Part shown: one piece after another, positions 19,833 through 29,150 of the stretch | Layout of the letters: every line of letters begins with the position of its first letter | Numbering within the stretch: the first letter of the stretch is position 1 | Source of the DNA: an uncultured Caulobacterales bacterium | Lineage (GTDB): Bacteria > Pseudomonadota > Alphaproteobacteria > Caulobacterales > Caulobacteraceae | Length of the DNA stretch: 64,000 bases | Reading direction: 5' to 3' | Assembly: GCA_903862425.1 (NCBI GenBank) | Contig: CAIOYC010000005.1 | Location: forward strand, 1 to 64,000 | Made by a program: the position numbers and the translations under genes | The notes under the pieces: generated by a model | The model's database searches: none | Told to the model about the DNA's origin: nothing | The model's input: only the letters and a program-made list of their open reading frames with translations

Positions 19833-20721
19833 CGGCGGCCTGCGCACGCAGTGTCACGAATTGAACGGCCTTCGTGCGGCTATAGCGGTCGTCGGCGAGC
19901 GCCACGAGCCCAGCGGCGTCTGCGCGCGATCCAAGGGTGAGAAGGCCCTCTTCGTGGAGGTCCCGCAACGCCGTGCTGAGGATGGGTGAGATCGCGCGCG
20001 TCTGGGCCGGCAGCCCCACCTTTTCCGCAGCGACGGCAAAGAGGCGGCCACCGTCCATGTAGGGCATGCGCTCCGCGACGACGTCGAGCACGTCGCGGAT
20101 TGGGATTTCCTCGCCTCTAGGCAGGCTCGATTGCGCTAGCTCGCGCGCCAGGCGGGGGGCGACGTAAGGATGAAACCCGCCGCCAGGCAGGTTGACCGCG
20201 AGACCGACAAGGCCGACCCACCGCCAGAATGGCGGCATCTTCGATTCATTGAATATCCGCCCTTCCGCGCCCGTATTTGCACGCTCGGGGAAGGCTTTAT
20301 TGATTCCATCGGCGACGATCTTGTTGGTCGCGGAATGAAGCCAACCCGTGCTCTTCGCTTGCTCTGTGCGGGCGACGAAATAGGCGAATGCCCGCAGGAC
20401 CACTGAGTCAGCCTTGTCCTCGGGGAGCGTGAGGAGACGCTGGTGGGTCATATCGGCGAAGTGATCCAGATCACGGACATCGAGATTGGCCTCAAGAACA
20501 TAGTGGCCGCCTGAAGGCTTGGCGAAGTCGAGGCTAGACGCTGACCCAAGAGTGTTTTCCGCAGCCGTGCTGTTTCCAACTTCGGAGACGTCCCGGCCAA
20601 GCGCAGGATCGAGCCATGCCAAGAGCTCACCGCGCGGCAGCCGACCGTCGTGGGCGGCCAAGATTTGCAGGAGTGACAGAGTCCTCTCCGGCGTTCCCTG
20701 CGTGGATGTCAGCAGGCTCAT
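19825..20721 (-). CDS. dpdG: DpdG-like protein
   Basis: A 298-residue protein with no catalytic motif that I recognise. Its N-terminus (TLSLLQILAAHDGRLPRGELLAWLDP) and C-terminus (LHEEGLLTLGSRADAAG) read like winged-helix DNA-binding modules, so a DNA-recognition or regulatory role is plausible. ATG 20721 overlaps the dpdF stop (ATGA), and its own stop overlaps dpdH. Assignment to DpdG follows from its position between a RecQ-like DpdF and a DpdH-type ATPase. The same frame stays open far upstream of 20721 inside dpdF, but that part is a shadow. Confidence 0.65.
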   Translation of the reverse strand: MSLLTSTQGTPERTLSLLQILAAHDGRLPRGELLAWLDPALGRDVSEVGNSTAAENTLGSASSLDFAKPSGGHYVLEANLDVRDLDHFADMTHQRLLTLPEDKADSVVLRAFAYFVARTEQAKSTGWLHSATNKIVADGINKAFPERANTGAEGRIFNESKMPPFWRWVGLVGLAVNLPGGGFHPYVAPRLARELAQSSLPRGEEIPIRDVLDVVAERMPYMDGGRLFAVAAEKVGLPAQTRAISPILSTALRDLHEEGLLTLGSRADAAGLVALADDRYSRTKAVQFVTLRAQAADA

Positions 20722-23147
20722 GCCGGGACCCCTGCCGCCAGCGCGTCTAGAAACACCTCGGAATAGCTTCCGAGCGGCGAAGCGATCTGATCGAGCCGTC
20801 GCCCGTCCGCGCGCGCGGCGGGGTCTGCGACAAGCACCATACGCTGCTTCGGGAAGGCCGCCGCGAAGTTGCCTGCCTGCGCGATCCACCGGGCGATGCC
20901 AACGGAGCTTTCGGGCAGCACCGCGGCTGTTGGTAGATTGGCGAGCGCCCAACGCCCCTCCAGCCAATCGGAATCGGTGAGCACCAGGCCGAGCGGCGCG
21001 CCTTCGTCGGCGAGGATTTCCGCGGCCTCCTCGGCCCATTCGTCCGGAACAACAAGCTGCTGCAGTCCGGCCCTTGCGAGGCGGAGTAGGAGTCGGCGCC
21101 GTGCGAACGGCTCGAAGCCATCGGGCGAGATCAGCAACCGTCCGGTTGGCCCCCGCTGGACGCCGGGTCCCTCGGCCCAAACGGCCTCGAGCCCGCCAGA
21201 CGTGATCTGCGTGGGCGCCGGGTAGCTTCGTTCCCGGCACCGGGCGCACCGCCCGCACGGCGGCGCATCCCAGACCTCCGGCTCGATCAAACTGAAGGCG
21301 CCGATCAGCATGCAATTATTCCCGCGCCCACGGATGTGGTTCACGAAGCTCTTGGCCTCACTGACGGCGCTCGCCTGCTCCGCGTCCCGGAGCCGGAAGA
21401 CGTCGTCCCACGTCGCCGACGCTGCCGCCGCATCGCCCATCAGTTCGTCGCGGTGCAGAATGACCTCCCATGTCGGATGTGCTTGGCGCTCCTCCACCGT
21501 CATGACTTCGAGCACACCGGATCGCTGCATGAGGTTCAACAGGCTTTGATTCCAGCGTCGGTTATGCCCGCCCGTATGACGTCCGAGACGCTCCGGCGCG
21601 GCATCGAGCGGAATGACGAGGCGACGTCGAACACCAGGCAACCACACCGACTCCGCGCGATCTCGCAAAGCCTCCCAATGTTCCTCGGCGAAAGGCCGGG
21701 TCAGCCAGTCTCGCGATGACATCCTCAAGGCCTCCCCCGCGTCGTTGTGCGCCGGGTCGTCACTCCAGAGCAGGAGAGCCAGCGCCTGGTGGCCGTCGCG
21801 CCCGCCGCGTCCGATCTCCTGATACCAGCGGGCCGCGCTTTCAGGCATGCAGGCGTGGATCACCGTCCGGACATTCTTCTTGTCGATACCCAGGCCGAAC
21901 GCCGAGGTCGCAACGACCAGGTCGATTTCGCCGTCCGCCCACCCGTCGATTACGTCTTGCCGTTCCGAGGGACCGGTTTCCCCGGTGAACAGCGCGATCC
22001 GTCGATAGCCGCGACCGCGAAGTTCAGCATAGACCTCCTCCGCGTCGTTGACCCGGGTCGTATAGACGATGGCGGGCCTTGGACAGAGGTCGACGGCGCG
22101 TAGCAGTGTGCTGCGTCGGTCGTCCGCGGAATCGAACCGTCGCGTGACGATGTCGAAATCGTATCGCGGGACGCCGGCGTGAATTTCCAGCCATGGTGGG
22201 CGGCCGTAAGCTCGCTGAAGTTCCGACCTGGCGGTTGGCGAGAGTGTCGCCGACAGAAGGACTGTCATGAGGCCCGGATTGGTGGCCCGGAGTGCAGCGA
22301 CCAGCCCCGGCAAACGCTGGAAGTCGGGCCGGAAGGTTCGCCCCCAACTTTCGATGATGTGAGCCTCGTCGATGAAGACCGCGGTCAAACGCGCCTCCAG
22401 ACCGAACTTCTCCTCCGCCGGCTTGGCCGCCTCCAGTAGTGCGCTGCGCGCCCGGCCGAAGGCGATTTCGGGCGACATGAGCAGGATGGGGATTTCTCCA
22501 CGGCGGAAGGCGAAGAGGATTTCCTCGCGCTCGTCGTCGCGCATCGCGCCGTGAACCGCGCGGCTCAACTCAAGTCCTTCAAGACCCTTCAGCGTCCGCT
22601 CGTGATCCTGCGCTAGCCCGACTAGCGGCGTGATCACCAGGGCGCATGCTCCCGGCCGCGGGGCCCGCCAGGCCCGCAGGCCGGCTTGAAACAACAAGCT
22701 CTTGCCCGAACCCGTCGGCATGGAGACGGCCAAAGAGGCGCCCGGCGGCGCAGTCAGGAGCGCCCGCAGCGCGGCCTTTTGAGTGTCGCTCTGGTAGTGC
22801 CTGTGCGCCGAGAACCGCAACAGCGCGGCGTCTGCCTGGGCCGGCTTGAACGCCCTACGCTCATCCGCTTCGAAGCGAAGCGCGTCCGCCAAATCTGGCG
22901 CGACGTCATTCAGTTCATCGACCCGCAGCCGGGTTCCGAACTCATCGAATCCGAGCGCGAAGCGCTCGCTGGCGGCCATCTCTTCCGAGTTGCGCGTTCC
23001 TGATTCTGACGTCGGCAGCCATCCGCCAACGGCGCGCGTCCAGCTTCGTAGCAGCGCCATGCGGTCGGCCACAGCGTCCGCCTTCAGGAAAGCGGCCTGC
23101 AAATCGGCTATATGCGCCAGACGCCAAGTTTCAGATTCGGCCAACAC
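20718..23147 (-). CDS. dpdF: DpdF-like RecQ-family DEAD/DEAH helicase
   Basis: About 809 residues containing a RecQ-like SF2 helicase: SMPTGSGKSLLF (motif I), FIDEAHIIESWG (motif II), VLLSATL (motif III), and FGLGIDKKNVR with WYQEIGRGGRDG (motifs V-VI). A CGRCARC zinc motif lies near the C-terminal side of the core, then a domain of unknown function. The family is DpdF, one of the helicases of the 7-deazaguanine-in-DNA restriction machinery. The start is uncertain: GTG 23147 or TTG 23144 have GGGGAG upstream, while an in-frame GTG at 23387 would run into the divergent gene. It heads the operon dpdF-dpdG-dpdH-dpdI; the promoter should lie in 23148-23331. Confidence 0.75.
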   Translation of the reverse strand: MLAESETWRLAHIADLQAAFLKADAVADRMALLRSWTRAVGGWLPTSESGTRNSEEMAASERFALGFDEFGTRLRVDELNDVAPDLADALRFEADERRAFKPAQADAALLRFSAHRHYQSDTQKAALRALLTAPPGASLAVSMPTGSGKSLLFQAGLRAWRAPRPGACALVITPLVGLAQDHERTLKGLEGLELSRAVHGAMRDDEREEILFAFRRGEIPILLMSPEIAFGRARSALLEAAKPAEEKFGLEARLTAVFIDEAHIIESWGRTFRPDFQRLPGLVAALRATNPGLMTVLLSATLSPTARSELQRAYGRPPWLEIHAGVPRYDFDIVTRRFDSADDRRSTLLRAVDLCPRPAIVYTTRVNDAEEVYAELRGRGYRRIALFTGETGPSERQDVIDGWADGEIDLVVATSAFGLGIDKKNVRTVIHACMPESAARWYQEIGRGGRDGHQALALLLWSDDPAHNDAGEALRMSSRDWLTRPFAEEHWEALRDRAESVWLPGVRRRLVIPLDAAPERLGRHTGGHNRRWNQSLLNLMQRSGVLEVMTVEERQAHPTWEVILHRDELMGDAAAASATWDDVFRLRDAEQASAVSEAKSFVNHIRGRGNNCMLIGAFSLIEPEVWDAPPCGRCARCRERSYPAPTQITSGGLEAVWAEGPGVQRGPTGRLLISPDGFEPFARRRLLLRLARAGLQQLVVPDEWAEEAAEILADEGAPLGLVLTDSDWLEGRWALANLPTAAVLPESSVGIARWIAQAGNFAAAFPKQRMVLVADPAARADGRRLDQIASPLGSYSEVFLDALAAGVPA

Positions 23148-23331
23148 CCGCTCCCCAACACTACTTAGACGTGGGAGAACCCTCCCTGCAACGGTGTGCC
23201 TCCCGCCGCGGGACACGGATCGCGTGGTTGTCGATGCTGTTTCCTGGCGGACTTCTGCACGAACCTGCGATGTTTGGTGGATGGCGACGATTCTGCGTGC
23301 AATCCATCTATCCCGATCGAGGGTTTGACCT

Positions 23332-23940
23332 ATGAGCGCCTCGCCAATAGCAGCCTTGCCGGATTTAACGCCAAGGGCGTTGGCCACCCTGACGGGAAGA
23401 TCGCCCTGCCCAGTTAAGACCTACCGCGCCATCGCGGCGGCCATCGCATCGGTCGACCTTCGCAGCGAATGTGCAGAGCCCGTCCGTCGAAAGTTCAACG
23501 CCTACTACGGCGTGCGGCGCAACGCGGCCTGGCGCGAGGCCTTCTACGCGCGGTTTGAGGCCGCAAAACAGAGCCCCCTGACCGGCGTCGACTTATTTGC
23601 GGACATTGTGCGCGGCATCGAGGCGGATCCCGGCCGGGTCGAGGCGTCCTTCATCAGCAAACTCGTGGCGACTTTGGATCCGGAGCGTCCGATCATCGAT
23701 AGTGTCGTTCGGCGCTGGCTAGCGCCTTTGACCCTAGCTCCGCCGTTTCACGGGAGCATCGATGCTGTCATCATCTACTACCAATGGCTGAATGAGATTA
23801 TGACCGACCTCGCGCTCACGCCTCAGGCGCGGGCATGGTCTGCAGCCTTCGACGCCGCGTTTCCGACGCCGCGGGGCCAATCCGCCATCCCGGCCATGAA
23901 GCGCCTCGATTTCCTGATCTGGGCGGGTGCCGAGCGCTAG
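23332..23940 (+). CDS. Hypothetical protein within the Dpd cluster
   Basis: A 202-residue protein of a family I cannot name. It contains [19 protein letters not shown] and [18 protein letters not shown], mostly helical in character, with a short proline-rich lead at the N-terminus. ATG 23332 has GAGGG eight bases upstream. It is transcribed divergently from dpdF and convergently towards queC, with a four-base overlap of the two stops (23937-23940). Being the only plus-strand gene between the two dpd operons, it may be an accessory or regulator of the cluster. No catalytic motif was identified. Confidence 0.6.
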   Translation: MSASPIAALPDLTPRALATLTGRSPCPVKTYRAIAAAIASVDLRSECAEPVRRKFNAYYGVRRNAAWREAFYARFEAAKQSPLTGVDLFADIVRGIEADPGRVEASFISKLVATLDPERPIIDSVVRRWLAPLTLAPPFHGSIDAVIIYYQWLNEIMTDLALTPQARAWSAAFDAAFPTPRGQSAIPAMKRLDFLIWAGAER

Positions 23941-24641
23941 GCCGCGGTCTTGAGCCATGCCTCATAGCCGACCGCGCGAAGGTCGCAGGCCGGGCAGGTT
24001 CCGCAGCCAAATCCCCAGGGGTGATGGTGTTCACGATCGCCTTGGTAGCAGGTATGCGTCTGCTCGATGATCAGTTCGACGAGAGCCTGACCGCCGAGGC
24101 TGTGAGCGAGCGCCCAGGTTTGCGCCTTGTCGATCCACATCAGCGGTGTGTCGACGACGAAGCGCTTTTCCATCCCGAGGTTAAGCGCCACCTGAAGGGC
24201 TTTAATCGTGTCGTCGCGACAGTCGGGGTATCCCGAGAAGTCGGTTTCGCAGACCCCTGTAACCAGGTGCTTGATCTCGCGCCGGTAGGCGACCGCCGCG
24301 GCGTAGGTCAGGAACAGTAGGTTTCGGCCGGGGACGAAGGTGTTGGGCAGGCCGCTTTCCGCGAAGGCGATGGCGGCGCCAGTGGTCAAGGCCGTGTCGC
24401 TGATGCCGCCAAGGGAGGTGAGATCGAGCACGCGGTCCTCGCCCAGCTTCGCGGCCCACGGCGCCGAAAAGGCCCGGAGCTGATCTAAAAACTTGAGTCG
24501 AACGTCGAGTTCAACACGGTGGCGTTGGCCATAGTCGAAGCCGATGGTCTCGACCCTGTCGAAGCGATCCAGCGCCCAGGCCAAGCAGGTGGCTGAGTCC
24601 TGGCCGCCGGAAAACAATACGAGGGCTGAGGTGTCGGGCAT
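23937..24641 (-). CDS. queC: 7-cyano-7-deazaguanine (preQ0) synthase QueC
   Basis: A 234-residue ATP-dependent enzyme that converts 7-carboxy-7-deazaguanine plus ammonia into preQ0. The PP-loop motif [11 protein letters not shown] is at residues 9-19 and the zinc-binding cluster CGTCPAC lies near the C-terminus after a further Cys. Further family motifs are [16 protein letters not shown] and [19 protein letters not shown] 24641 overlaps the last base of the queD stop. It is the last gene of the modification operon dpdC-dpdB-dpdA-dpdB-queE-queD-queC, so its preQ0 presumably feeds DpdA rather than only queuosine in tRNA. Confidence 0.93.
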   Translation of the reverse strand: MPDTSALVLFSGGQDSATCLAWALDRFDRVETIGFDYGQRHRVELDVRLKFLDQLRAFSAPWAAKLGEDRVLDLTSLGGISDTALTTGAAIAFAESGLPNTFVPGRNLLFLTYAAAVAYRREIKHLVTGVCETDFSGYPDCRDDTIKALQVALNLGMEKRFVVDTPLMWIDKAQTWALAHSLGGQALVELIIEQTHTCYQGDREHHHPWGFGCGTCPACDLRAVGYEAWLKTAA

Positions 24642-25012
24642 CACGCGGCCTCCACGCCAAAGTAGCTGCAAGCGCCATTGTCGCTGTCCCGGCGCACGGT
24701 GACGCGCCACAGGTTGGGGCAAGCCGGCTGCAACTTCCGCCAAATCCACGACGAAAGGTTTTCCATCGTCGCGGGTCCAAGATCGTTGATCTCATCTAGG
24801 AACCGATGATCCAGCCCGTCTCGCGCTTCCTCGAGCGCTCGGTCGAGCAATCCCAAATCGATGACCATGCCGGTTTCAGGATCCACGCGTCCGCGGACCA
24901 CCACCTCCGCGCGGTAGGAGTGGCCGTGTATGCGCCGGCTCGGATCTGCGTCCACGGTGCGTTGCAGGGTATGCGCGGCGTCGAACCGGAATTCCTTGCT
25001 GAGTTCGTGCAT
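24641..25012 (-). CDS. queD: 6-carboxytetrahydropterin synthase QueD (PTPS family)
   Basis: A 123-residue member of the QueD/6-pyruvoyl-tetrahydropterin synthase family, which makes 6-carboxy-5,6,7,8-tetrahydropterin from dihydroneopterin triphosphate. The zinc histidines are present in FDAAH and RIHGHSY, as are LDHRFLDEI and [10 protein letters not shown]. The residue four places before HGH, a catalytic Cys in E. coli QueD, is Ser here (PSRRIHGH). Such variants seem common in alphaproteobacteria, so this need not mean loss of function. ATG 25012 is chosen by homology to family starts and by its TGATG overlap with queE. Confidence 0.88.
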   Translation of the reverse strand: MHELSKEFRFDAAHTLQRTVDADPSRRIHGHSYRAEVVVRGRVDPETGMVIDLGLLDRALEEARDGLDHRFLDEINDLGPATMENLSSWIWRKLQPACPNLWRVTVRRDSDNGACSYFGVEAA

Positions 25013-25644
25013 CAGCGGATGCCCATGAATTTGTGCGTCTGCAGAGACAGGCGCCACAGGGGATGGTCCAAACAGTAGGCGATGGCGGCCCGGGTGTTGC
25101 TCTCGATCTCCGGGCCGTCCATCGGCTGAAGGAGGTGATGGTGAAACGCGAGTCCCTCGAAGGCGCTAGGGTCGACGCCCTTTTGAGGGAAAACGAGCTT
25201 CAGTTCGTGCCCCGTGGCCTGGGCGAGCCGGGTCGAGCCTTTCGGGCTGACGGTGATCCAATCAATCGTGGCAGGCGCGCTCAGCGTGCCATTGGTCTCG
25301 ACCGCGACTTTGAAGCCTTGGTTGTGGAGGGCGTCGATCAGGTAGCTATCGACCTGGAGAAGAGGCTCGCCGCCCGTCAGGACCACGAACCGTTGACCGC
25401 CTGACCCACGCCACATCTTGGCGATGGCCTCTGCGAGGCCGTCGGCTTTCTGGAACCGTCCGCCGCCGTCGCCATCGGTACCGACGAAGTCTGTGTCGCA
25501 GAATCGACAATCCGCCGTCGCCCGATCACGCTCGCGGCCGCTCCACAGGTTGCAGCCGGCGAAGCGACAGAACACCGCCGGCCGGCCCGCATGGCGACCC
25601 TCGCCTTGGAGAGAGTAGAACATTTCTTTGACGGCGTAGGTCAC
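25012..25644 (-). CDS. queE: 7-carboxy-7-deazaguanine synthase QueE (radical SAM)
   Basis: A 210-residue radical SAM enzyme that contracts 6-carboxytetrahydropterin to 7-carboxy-7-deazaguanine. FYSLQGEG and FCRFAGCN are family markers. The iron-sulphur ligands have the spacing C-x14-C-x2-C (CNLW...ADCRFCDTDF), the variant known in some QueE proteins, instead of C-x3-C-x2-C. VVLTGGEPLLQ and VETNGT are the SAM-binding strands. It starts one base after the stop of the upstream dpdB-type gene and overlaps queD by one base, so it is tightly coupled in the modification operon. Confidence 0.92.
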   Translation of the reverse strand: MTYAVKEMFYSLQGEGRHAGRPAVFCRFAGCNLWSGRERDRATADCRFCDTDFVGTDGDGGGRFQKADGLAEAIAKMWRGSGGQRFVVLTGGEPLLQVDSYLIDALHNQGFKVAVETNGTLSAPATIDWITVSPKGSTRLAQATGHELKLVFPQKGVDPSAFEGLAFHHHLLQPMDGPEIESNTRAAIAYCLDHPLWRLSLQTHKFMGIR

Positions 25645-25645
25645 G

Positions 25646-26731
25646 TCAGGCGGCCCTCATCTGAGCGGCCAGTTCGGTTTTGATGACTTGGAGCAGGTAG
25701 AAGGTAAGCTGGCGAACATCGGCCGGGACATTCTGCAGGCCGTTCCAGCGCCGACGTTCGGCGCCGAACTCCCACTCTCCGTCCGACCAGGCAGTTTTCC
25801 CTTTCAGAAGCCGCAGGCCCTTGGCGAACTCGTCGCGGGTCTCCGCTCCTGTGACACCGTTCAGGTAGTCCATGACATAGCCCAGAGCCACGACCCCGGT
25901 GCCGTGTATCAGGCGCGAGTCCTTGGGGGTCTTGTTGTCCCAGTCGGCCGCGAAGACGGCTCTAACGGCATGCCAATACTCACTGATCAGGGAAACACCC
26001 TTGTCGAGCAGGAGGGCGTCGTCGCCGGCATAGAGCCGAAGGGCGCCGTCGCTGAGGGAGTTCATGATCACCCGCTGAAGGACCGTGTCGCGGATCACCC
26101 CCTTGGGATTGGTCTGCTGCTTGATCAGGCCCTTCAGGGCCGAGCCCGCGCGGTAGTTGAGCGCCTCGGTCAGCAACGCCGCCTGAGACCGGTTCGACAT
26201 GCGCGGGGGAAGATCGCCCACCTGCGGTAGCAGCTCATAGACCAACGCCTTGGGAAGGGGCCGGGTGTTGTTGATCAGTATGAATTGCCGTTGCAACTCT
26301 TCCTCGGTTTCGCACAGGAAGCCCGACACTAGGACTTCGAAGTCGCGGCCATGCAGGCCGGCGAGGGCAGTGAAGCGCTGTTGGCCATCTACGATCCAAC
26401 CAGGCGGGCCGTCGGACACGTCGATAACAAGCCTGCGCGATGCCGCCCCAGGCTTAGCTGGGGGCTCGAGGTGGGCCTTTCCGAGAAAGGCGACCACGAT
26501 CGGATTTGGCAGAATGGCGGTGGGCTTCTCTAAGTAGTCACGGATCTCACGGATGTGGGCAGCGATCTGAGGTCGCTGAAACCCAGTCAGCATGCCGCCG
26601 TCGTCCCGGCCGGCGCGCTCGATGCGAGCGATCCGCGATATATCGGCGGCCTTAGCGACGAAGCTGAACACCGTCATATCGGGGTTTTGGGCCGGCGTCA
26701 GGGCGTTGAAGTAGAGAAGAGTTTTGCTCAT
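25646..26731 (-). CDS. dpdB: DpdB-like DGQQR protein, copy 1
   Basis: A 361-residue protein with the signature WIVDGQQRFTAL (DGQQR at residues 115-119), the variant DGQHR motif that links DpdB to DndB and to ParB/sulfiredoxin-like proteins. Other shared motifs are GFQRP near 50-53, PNPIVV and FILINNTRPLPK. DpdB acts with DpdA to insert preQ0 into DNA; its ATPase-like role is inferred in the literature from family relation. ATG 26731 overlaps the dpdA stop (ATGA). A second, clearly related protein lies on the other side of dpdA. Which of the two is the functional equivalent of the single DpdB of Salmonella cannot be told from sequence. Confidence 0.82.
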   Translation of the reverse strand: MSKTLLYFNALTPAQNPDMTVFSFVAKAADISRIARIERAGRDDGGMLTGFQRPQIAAHIREIRDYLEKPTAILPNPIVVAFLGKAHLEPPAKPGAASRRLVIDVSDGPPGWIVDGQQRFTALAGLHGRDFEVLVSGFLCETEEELQRQFILINNTRPLPKALVYELLPQVGDLPPRMSNRSQAALLTEALNYRAGSALKGLIKQQTNPKGVIRDTVLQRVIMNSLSDGALRLYAGDDALLLDKGVSLISEYWHAVRAVFAADWDNKTPKDSRLIHGTGVVALGYVMDYLNGVTGAETRDEFAKGLRLLKGKTAWSDGEWEFGAERRRWNGLQNVPADVRQLTFYLLQVIKTELAAQMRAA

Positions 26732-28011
26732 GGCTGCCGGAATTCACTGAGGTGGGTATGAAAGACATGGAGATTGTGGATGCCCCGCCGCTTGTTGCGG
26801 TTTGAGGTGCGGAAGATAAGCGCCTCGACACCCGCCTCACGACAGACTCGGCAACTGCAATGCTCCCAAGGCCGATCGGTCAGGGTATCGGCGTAGACCT
26901 TGCGCTGTTTGGCTGCGGCGTCGGCGCGGCGGCTCGGCGAGGTCTCCTCGTCCCAATTGAGCGCTGCCCAATAATCCATGACCGCGTCCAGCCCTTGGTC
27001 GAGGGTGACGTTCCCGGCTGCATAGGCGCGAACGCCCTTGAGCGCGGCGTCCTCAAGCACACGGGCGTCTTCCTGATTGAGACTGCCCTCAAGCGCTTTT
27101 TGCTTGAGTTTGTTGTTCTCGGTCGCCTGTGGAATCCGGATCGCGGTGTAGTAGGAGAGATCGCCGCTGGGCGTTCGCATCCAGTAGTTCTTCTTCGCGT
27201 CCTTGAAGGCGCGAAGAAGCGGGGAGGTGGTGTCGAAGCTGGTGACGCCAAACTCTTCCAGGGCGCTCAGTTCTTCGATCTTGCCGAACCCCAGGAGGTG
27301 CAGGCGCACGCGCGAGGGCAGGGCGTCCCGCATGGCGGCCAGCACCCGGCGAATCTGATCGATCTTTAGCGGCACGGTGCCGCCTATGGCTAAGTAGTCG
27401 TAGCCCATATTGGCGAGACTGCGCGCCGCGTCTGCCATGCTGCGAGTGGACCAGCCTTGGATCACACCCATCGGCGTAAAACCGCCGCCGAGACGTCCGC
27501 CAGCGTGGTAGAATTCTGCCGCATTTTGCAGGGTGATTTCGTAGCGGTTGCGCACGTCCTCGGGCACGTCGGTGATGGCCCGATCAGCGCCAGGCTCATC
27601 AAAATCGAAGATAAGATGGTCTGGCGAGCAGCCGTGGGTGAAGCCGCCATCGGCGTAGAATTCCGCGGTGTCCTCGGCGCTGTAGGGCGGCGTCGGCAGG
27701 TTGCGATAGGTGAAGGCGCCACAGTCGCCCATCATCATGCTGTTGGGGAACCGGGTCTCCGGATAGCGTAGGAACCGACGGGCGCCCTCTCGCCGAAAGC
27801 GCATCAGCTGGGCTTCGGAGTATTTTCCGGGATGGCGCGCGTCACCGACGATGCCGCGCGAGACGAGAATGCCGTCGTAGGGTGCCTCGTCGAGGAACTC
27901 ATGGGGATACTGATCGTCACGATGGATCGTGCGACCCGCGCCATTGCGGTCCGCCACAAAGTCGTAGGCCGGGTCGATGGTGTCGAGGCTGTCGGCGAAA
28001 ATGAAGCGCAT
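26728..28011 (-). CDS. dpdA: DpdA, DNA guanine transglycosylase (TGT paralogue)
   Basis: A 427-residue relative of tRNA-guanine transglycosylase that exchanges guanine in DNA for preQ0. Asp96 in MGDCGAFTYR corresponds to the substrate-binding Asp of TGT, and Asp260 in VTSFDTTSPL to the nucleophile. The C-terminus carries the zinc site CSCRVC (Cys385, Cys387, Cys390) with a downstream His, as in TGT. The adjacent preQ0 genes and DpdB proteins show that the substrate is DNA and not tRNA. ATG 28011 overlaps the preceding dpdB-type stop by one base. All catalytic and zinc residues appear intact. Confidence 0.9.
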   Translation of the reverse strand: MRFIFADSLDTIDPAYDFVADRNGAGRTIHRDDQYPHEFLDEAPYDGILVSRGIVGDARHPGKYSEAQLMRFRREGARRFLRYPETRFPNSMMMGDCGAFTYRNLPTPPYSAEDTAEFYADGGFTHGCSPDHLIFDFDEPGADRAITDVPEDVRNRYEITLQNAAEFYHAGGRLGGGFTPMGVIQGWSTRSMADAARSLANMGYDYLAIGGTVPLKIDQIRRVLAAMRDALPSRVRLHLLGFGKIEELSALEEFGVTSFDTTSPLLRAFKDAKKNYWMRTPSGDLSYYTAIRIPQATENNKLKQKALEGSLNQEDARVLEDAALKGVRAYAAGNVTLDQGLDAVMDYWAALNWDEETSPSRRADAAAKQRKVYADTLTDRPWEHCSCRVCREAGVEALIFRTSNRNKRRGIHNLHVFHTHLSEFRQP

Positions 28012-29150
28012 CAGGCCACCTTTGCGAAGGCGTATTGGCGGTCGAGGCGCGCCAGGTGGCTCGACAGAATTTTGATGTCACGCGGCAGGTTTTGGATCTC
28101 GTTCCAGTCGCGTTGCAATTCGGCCCAGCGGCCAGACGTCCAGCGGCAGTGCGGGGCGATCCGGCTGAGCGCCTCGTAGGCATGGGCATGCATGTCAACG
28201 CCAGGCGCGGCGCGCGACATAATCCGATCAAGGAGCAAGCCCATGGCCTCGATGCCCGCCGAGTGCATCAGGCGGCTTTCGGTGGCCGGTAGACCCCACG
28301 CCTCGGGGAAGGCCGCTTTGGCGGCGCTCCAGTAGGCCACGAGAATTCGGTACATGCCGTCGACGTCGGCAGGCGCATCCCCATGAGCCTTCAAAGGCGC
28401 AAGCGCCCCTAGGGCGCCGCTGATGCTCAGACGGATGGACTTGATCAGCGCTGAGTCGATGATGACAGCGCCTGGCGCATCCTCTGACAGGCGGCGGATC
28501 AGGCCGTGAAAGGGTGAGTCCGGCGACGTCTGTAACCGGTGGACAAGCAGGCTCGGGATTTTCCTAGCGGCCAAGTCTCGCGGAAAGAGGGCATCGACCT
28601 CAGGAAGGAGCTCGTTGATCAGTCGCGGATCGAGCGGCTTGGCCTTGTTGACGAGAATAAACTGTTCGCGGTGCACCGCGAGTTCTTCCGACACGAAGGC
28701 CACGACGGGGACAGGGAAGGTTTTGTCTTTGGCTTGCGACAGCGCGATCGAACGCTGTTGGCCATCGACGATCCAGGCAGCCCGCGAGCCGTCCAGCGGC
28801 AGGGAAATTCGGAGGGTGCCCGCCTCGGAAACGCGCAGATCGCCGTCCGGCCTTTCGCCGCGCGCGGCGGTAAAACGGGCACGTGGCGATATCGCCAAGA
28901 TAATGGAGTTGGGGAAAAGGACCGGTCCCTGATCCAGAAAGTCGGTGATCGCCTGAACGTGGCTCTTGATGCCCTTACGCTGAAAGCCCTGCAGCGAGCC
29001 CTCAGCGTCACGGTGCACCCTGGAGATCTCTGCGATCTTGAGCAGGTCGGCTCCGGCAACGAAGAAGGCGTAGATGGCTTTCCCTGCCTGTGTCGTGCGA
29101 ACCGCACGGACCGCCAGGGTTGGTTCCGAGGATTTCCGGGGCCGGGTCAT
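28011..29150 (-). CDS. DpdB-like DGQQR protein, copy 2
   Basis: A 379-residue paralogue of the DpdB-like protein encoded on the other side of dpdA. It shares GFQRKG near residue 55, LFPNSIILA, WIVDGQQRSIAL (DGQQR at 129-133) and FILVNKAKPLDPR. An insert (ISPRARFTAARGERPDGD) and divergent C-terminus set the two apart, so this is an old duplication or a true two-subunit arrangement, not a recent copy. The start overlaps the dpdC stop (ATGA) and its stop overlaps dpdA (TGATG). A heterodimeric DpdB working with DpdA is a reasonable inference. Confidence 0.8.
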   Translation of the reverse strand: MTRPRKSSEPTLAVRAVRTTQAGKAIYAFFVAGADLLKIAEISRVHRDAEGSLQGFQRKGIKSHVQAITDFLDQGPVLFPNSIILAISPRARFTAARGERPDGDLRVSEAGTLRISLPLDGSRAAWIVDGQQRSIALSQAKDKTFPVPVVAFVSEELAVHREQFILVNKAKPLDPRLINELLPEVDALFPRDLAARKIPSLLVHRLQTSPDSPFHGLIRRLSEDAPGAVIIDSALIKSIRLSISGALGALAPLKAHGDAPADVDGMYRILVAYWSAAKAAFPEAWGLPATESRLMHSAGIEAMGLLLDRIMSRAAPGVDMHAHAYEALSRIAPHCRWTSGRWAELQRDWNEIQNLPRDIKILSSHLARLDRQYAFAKVA

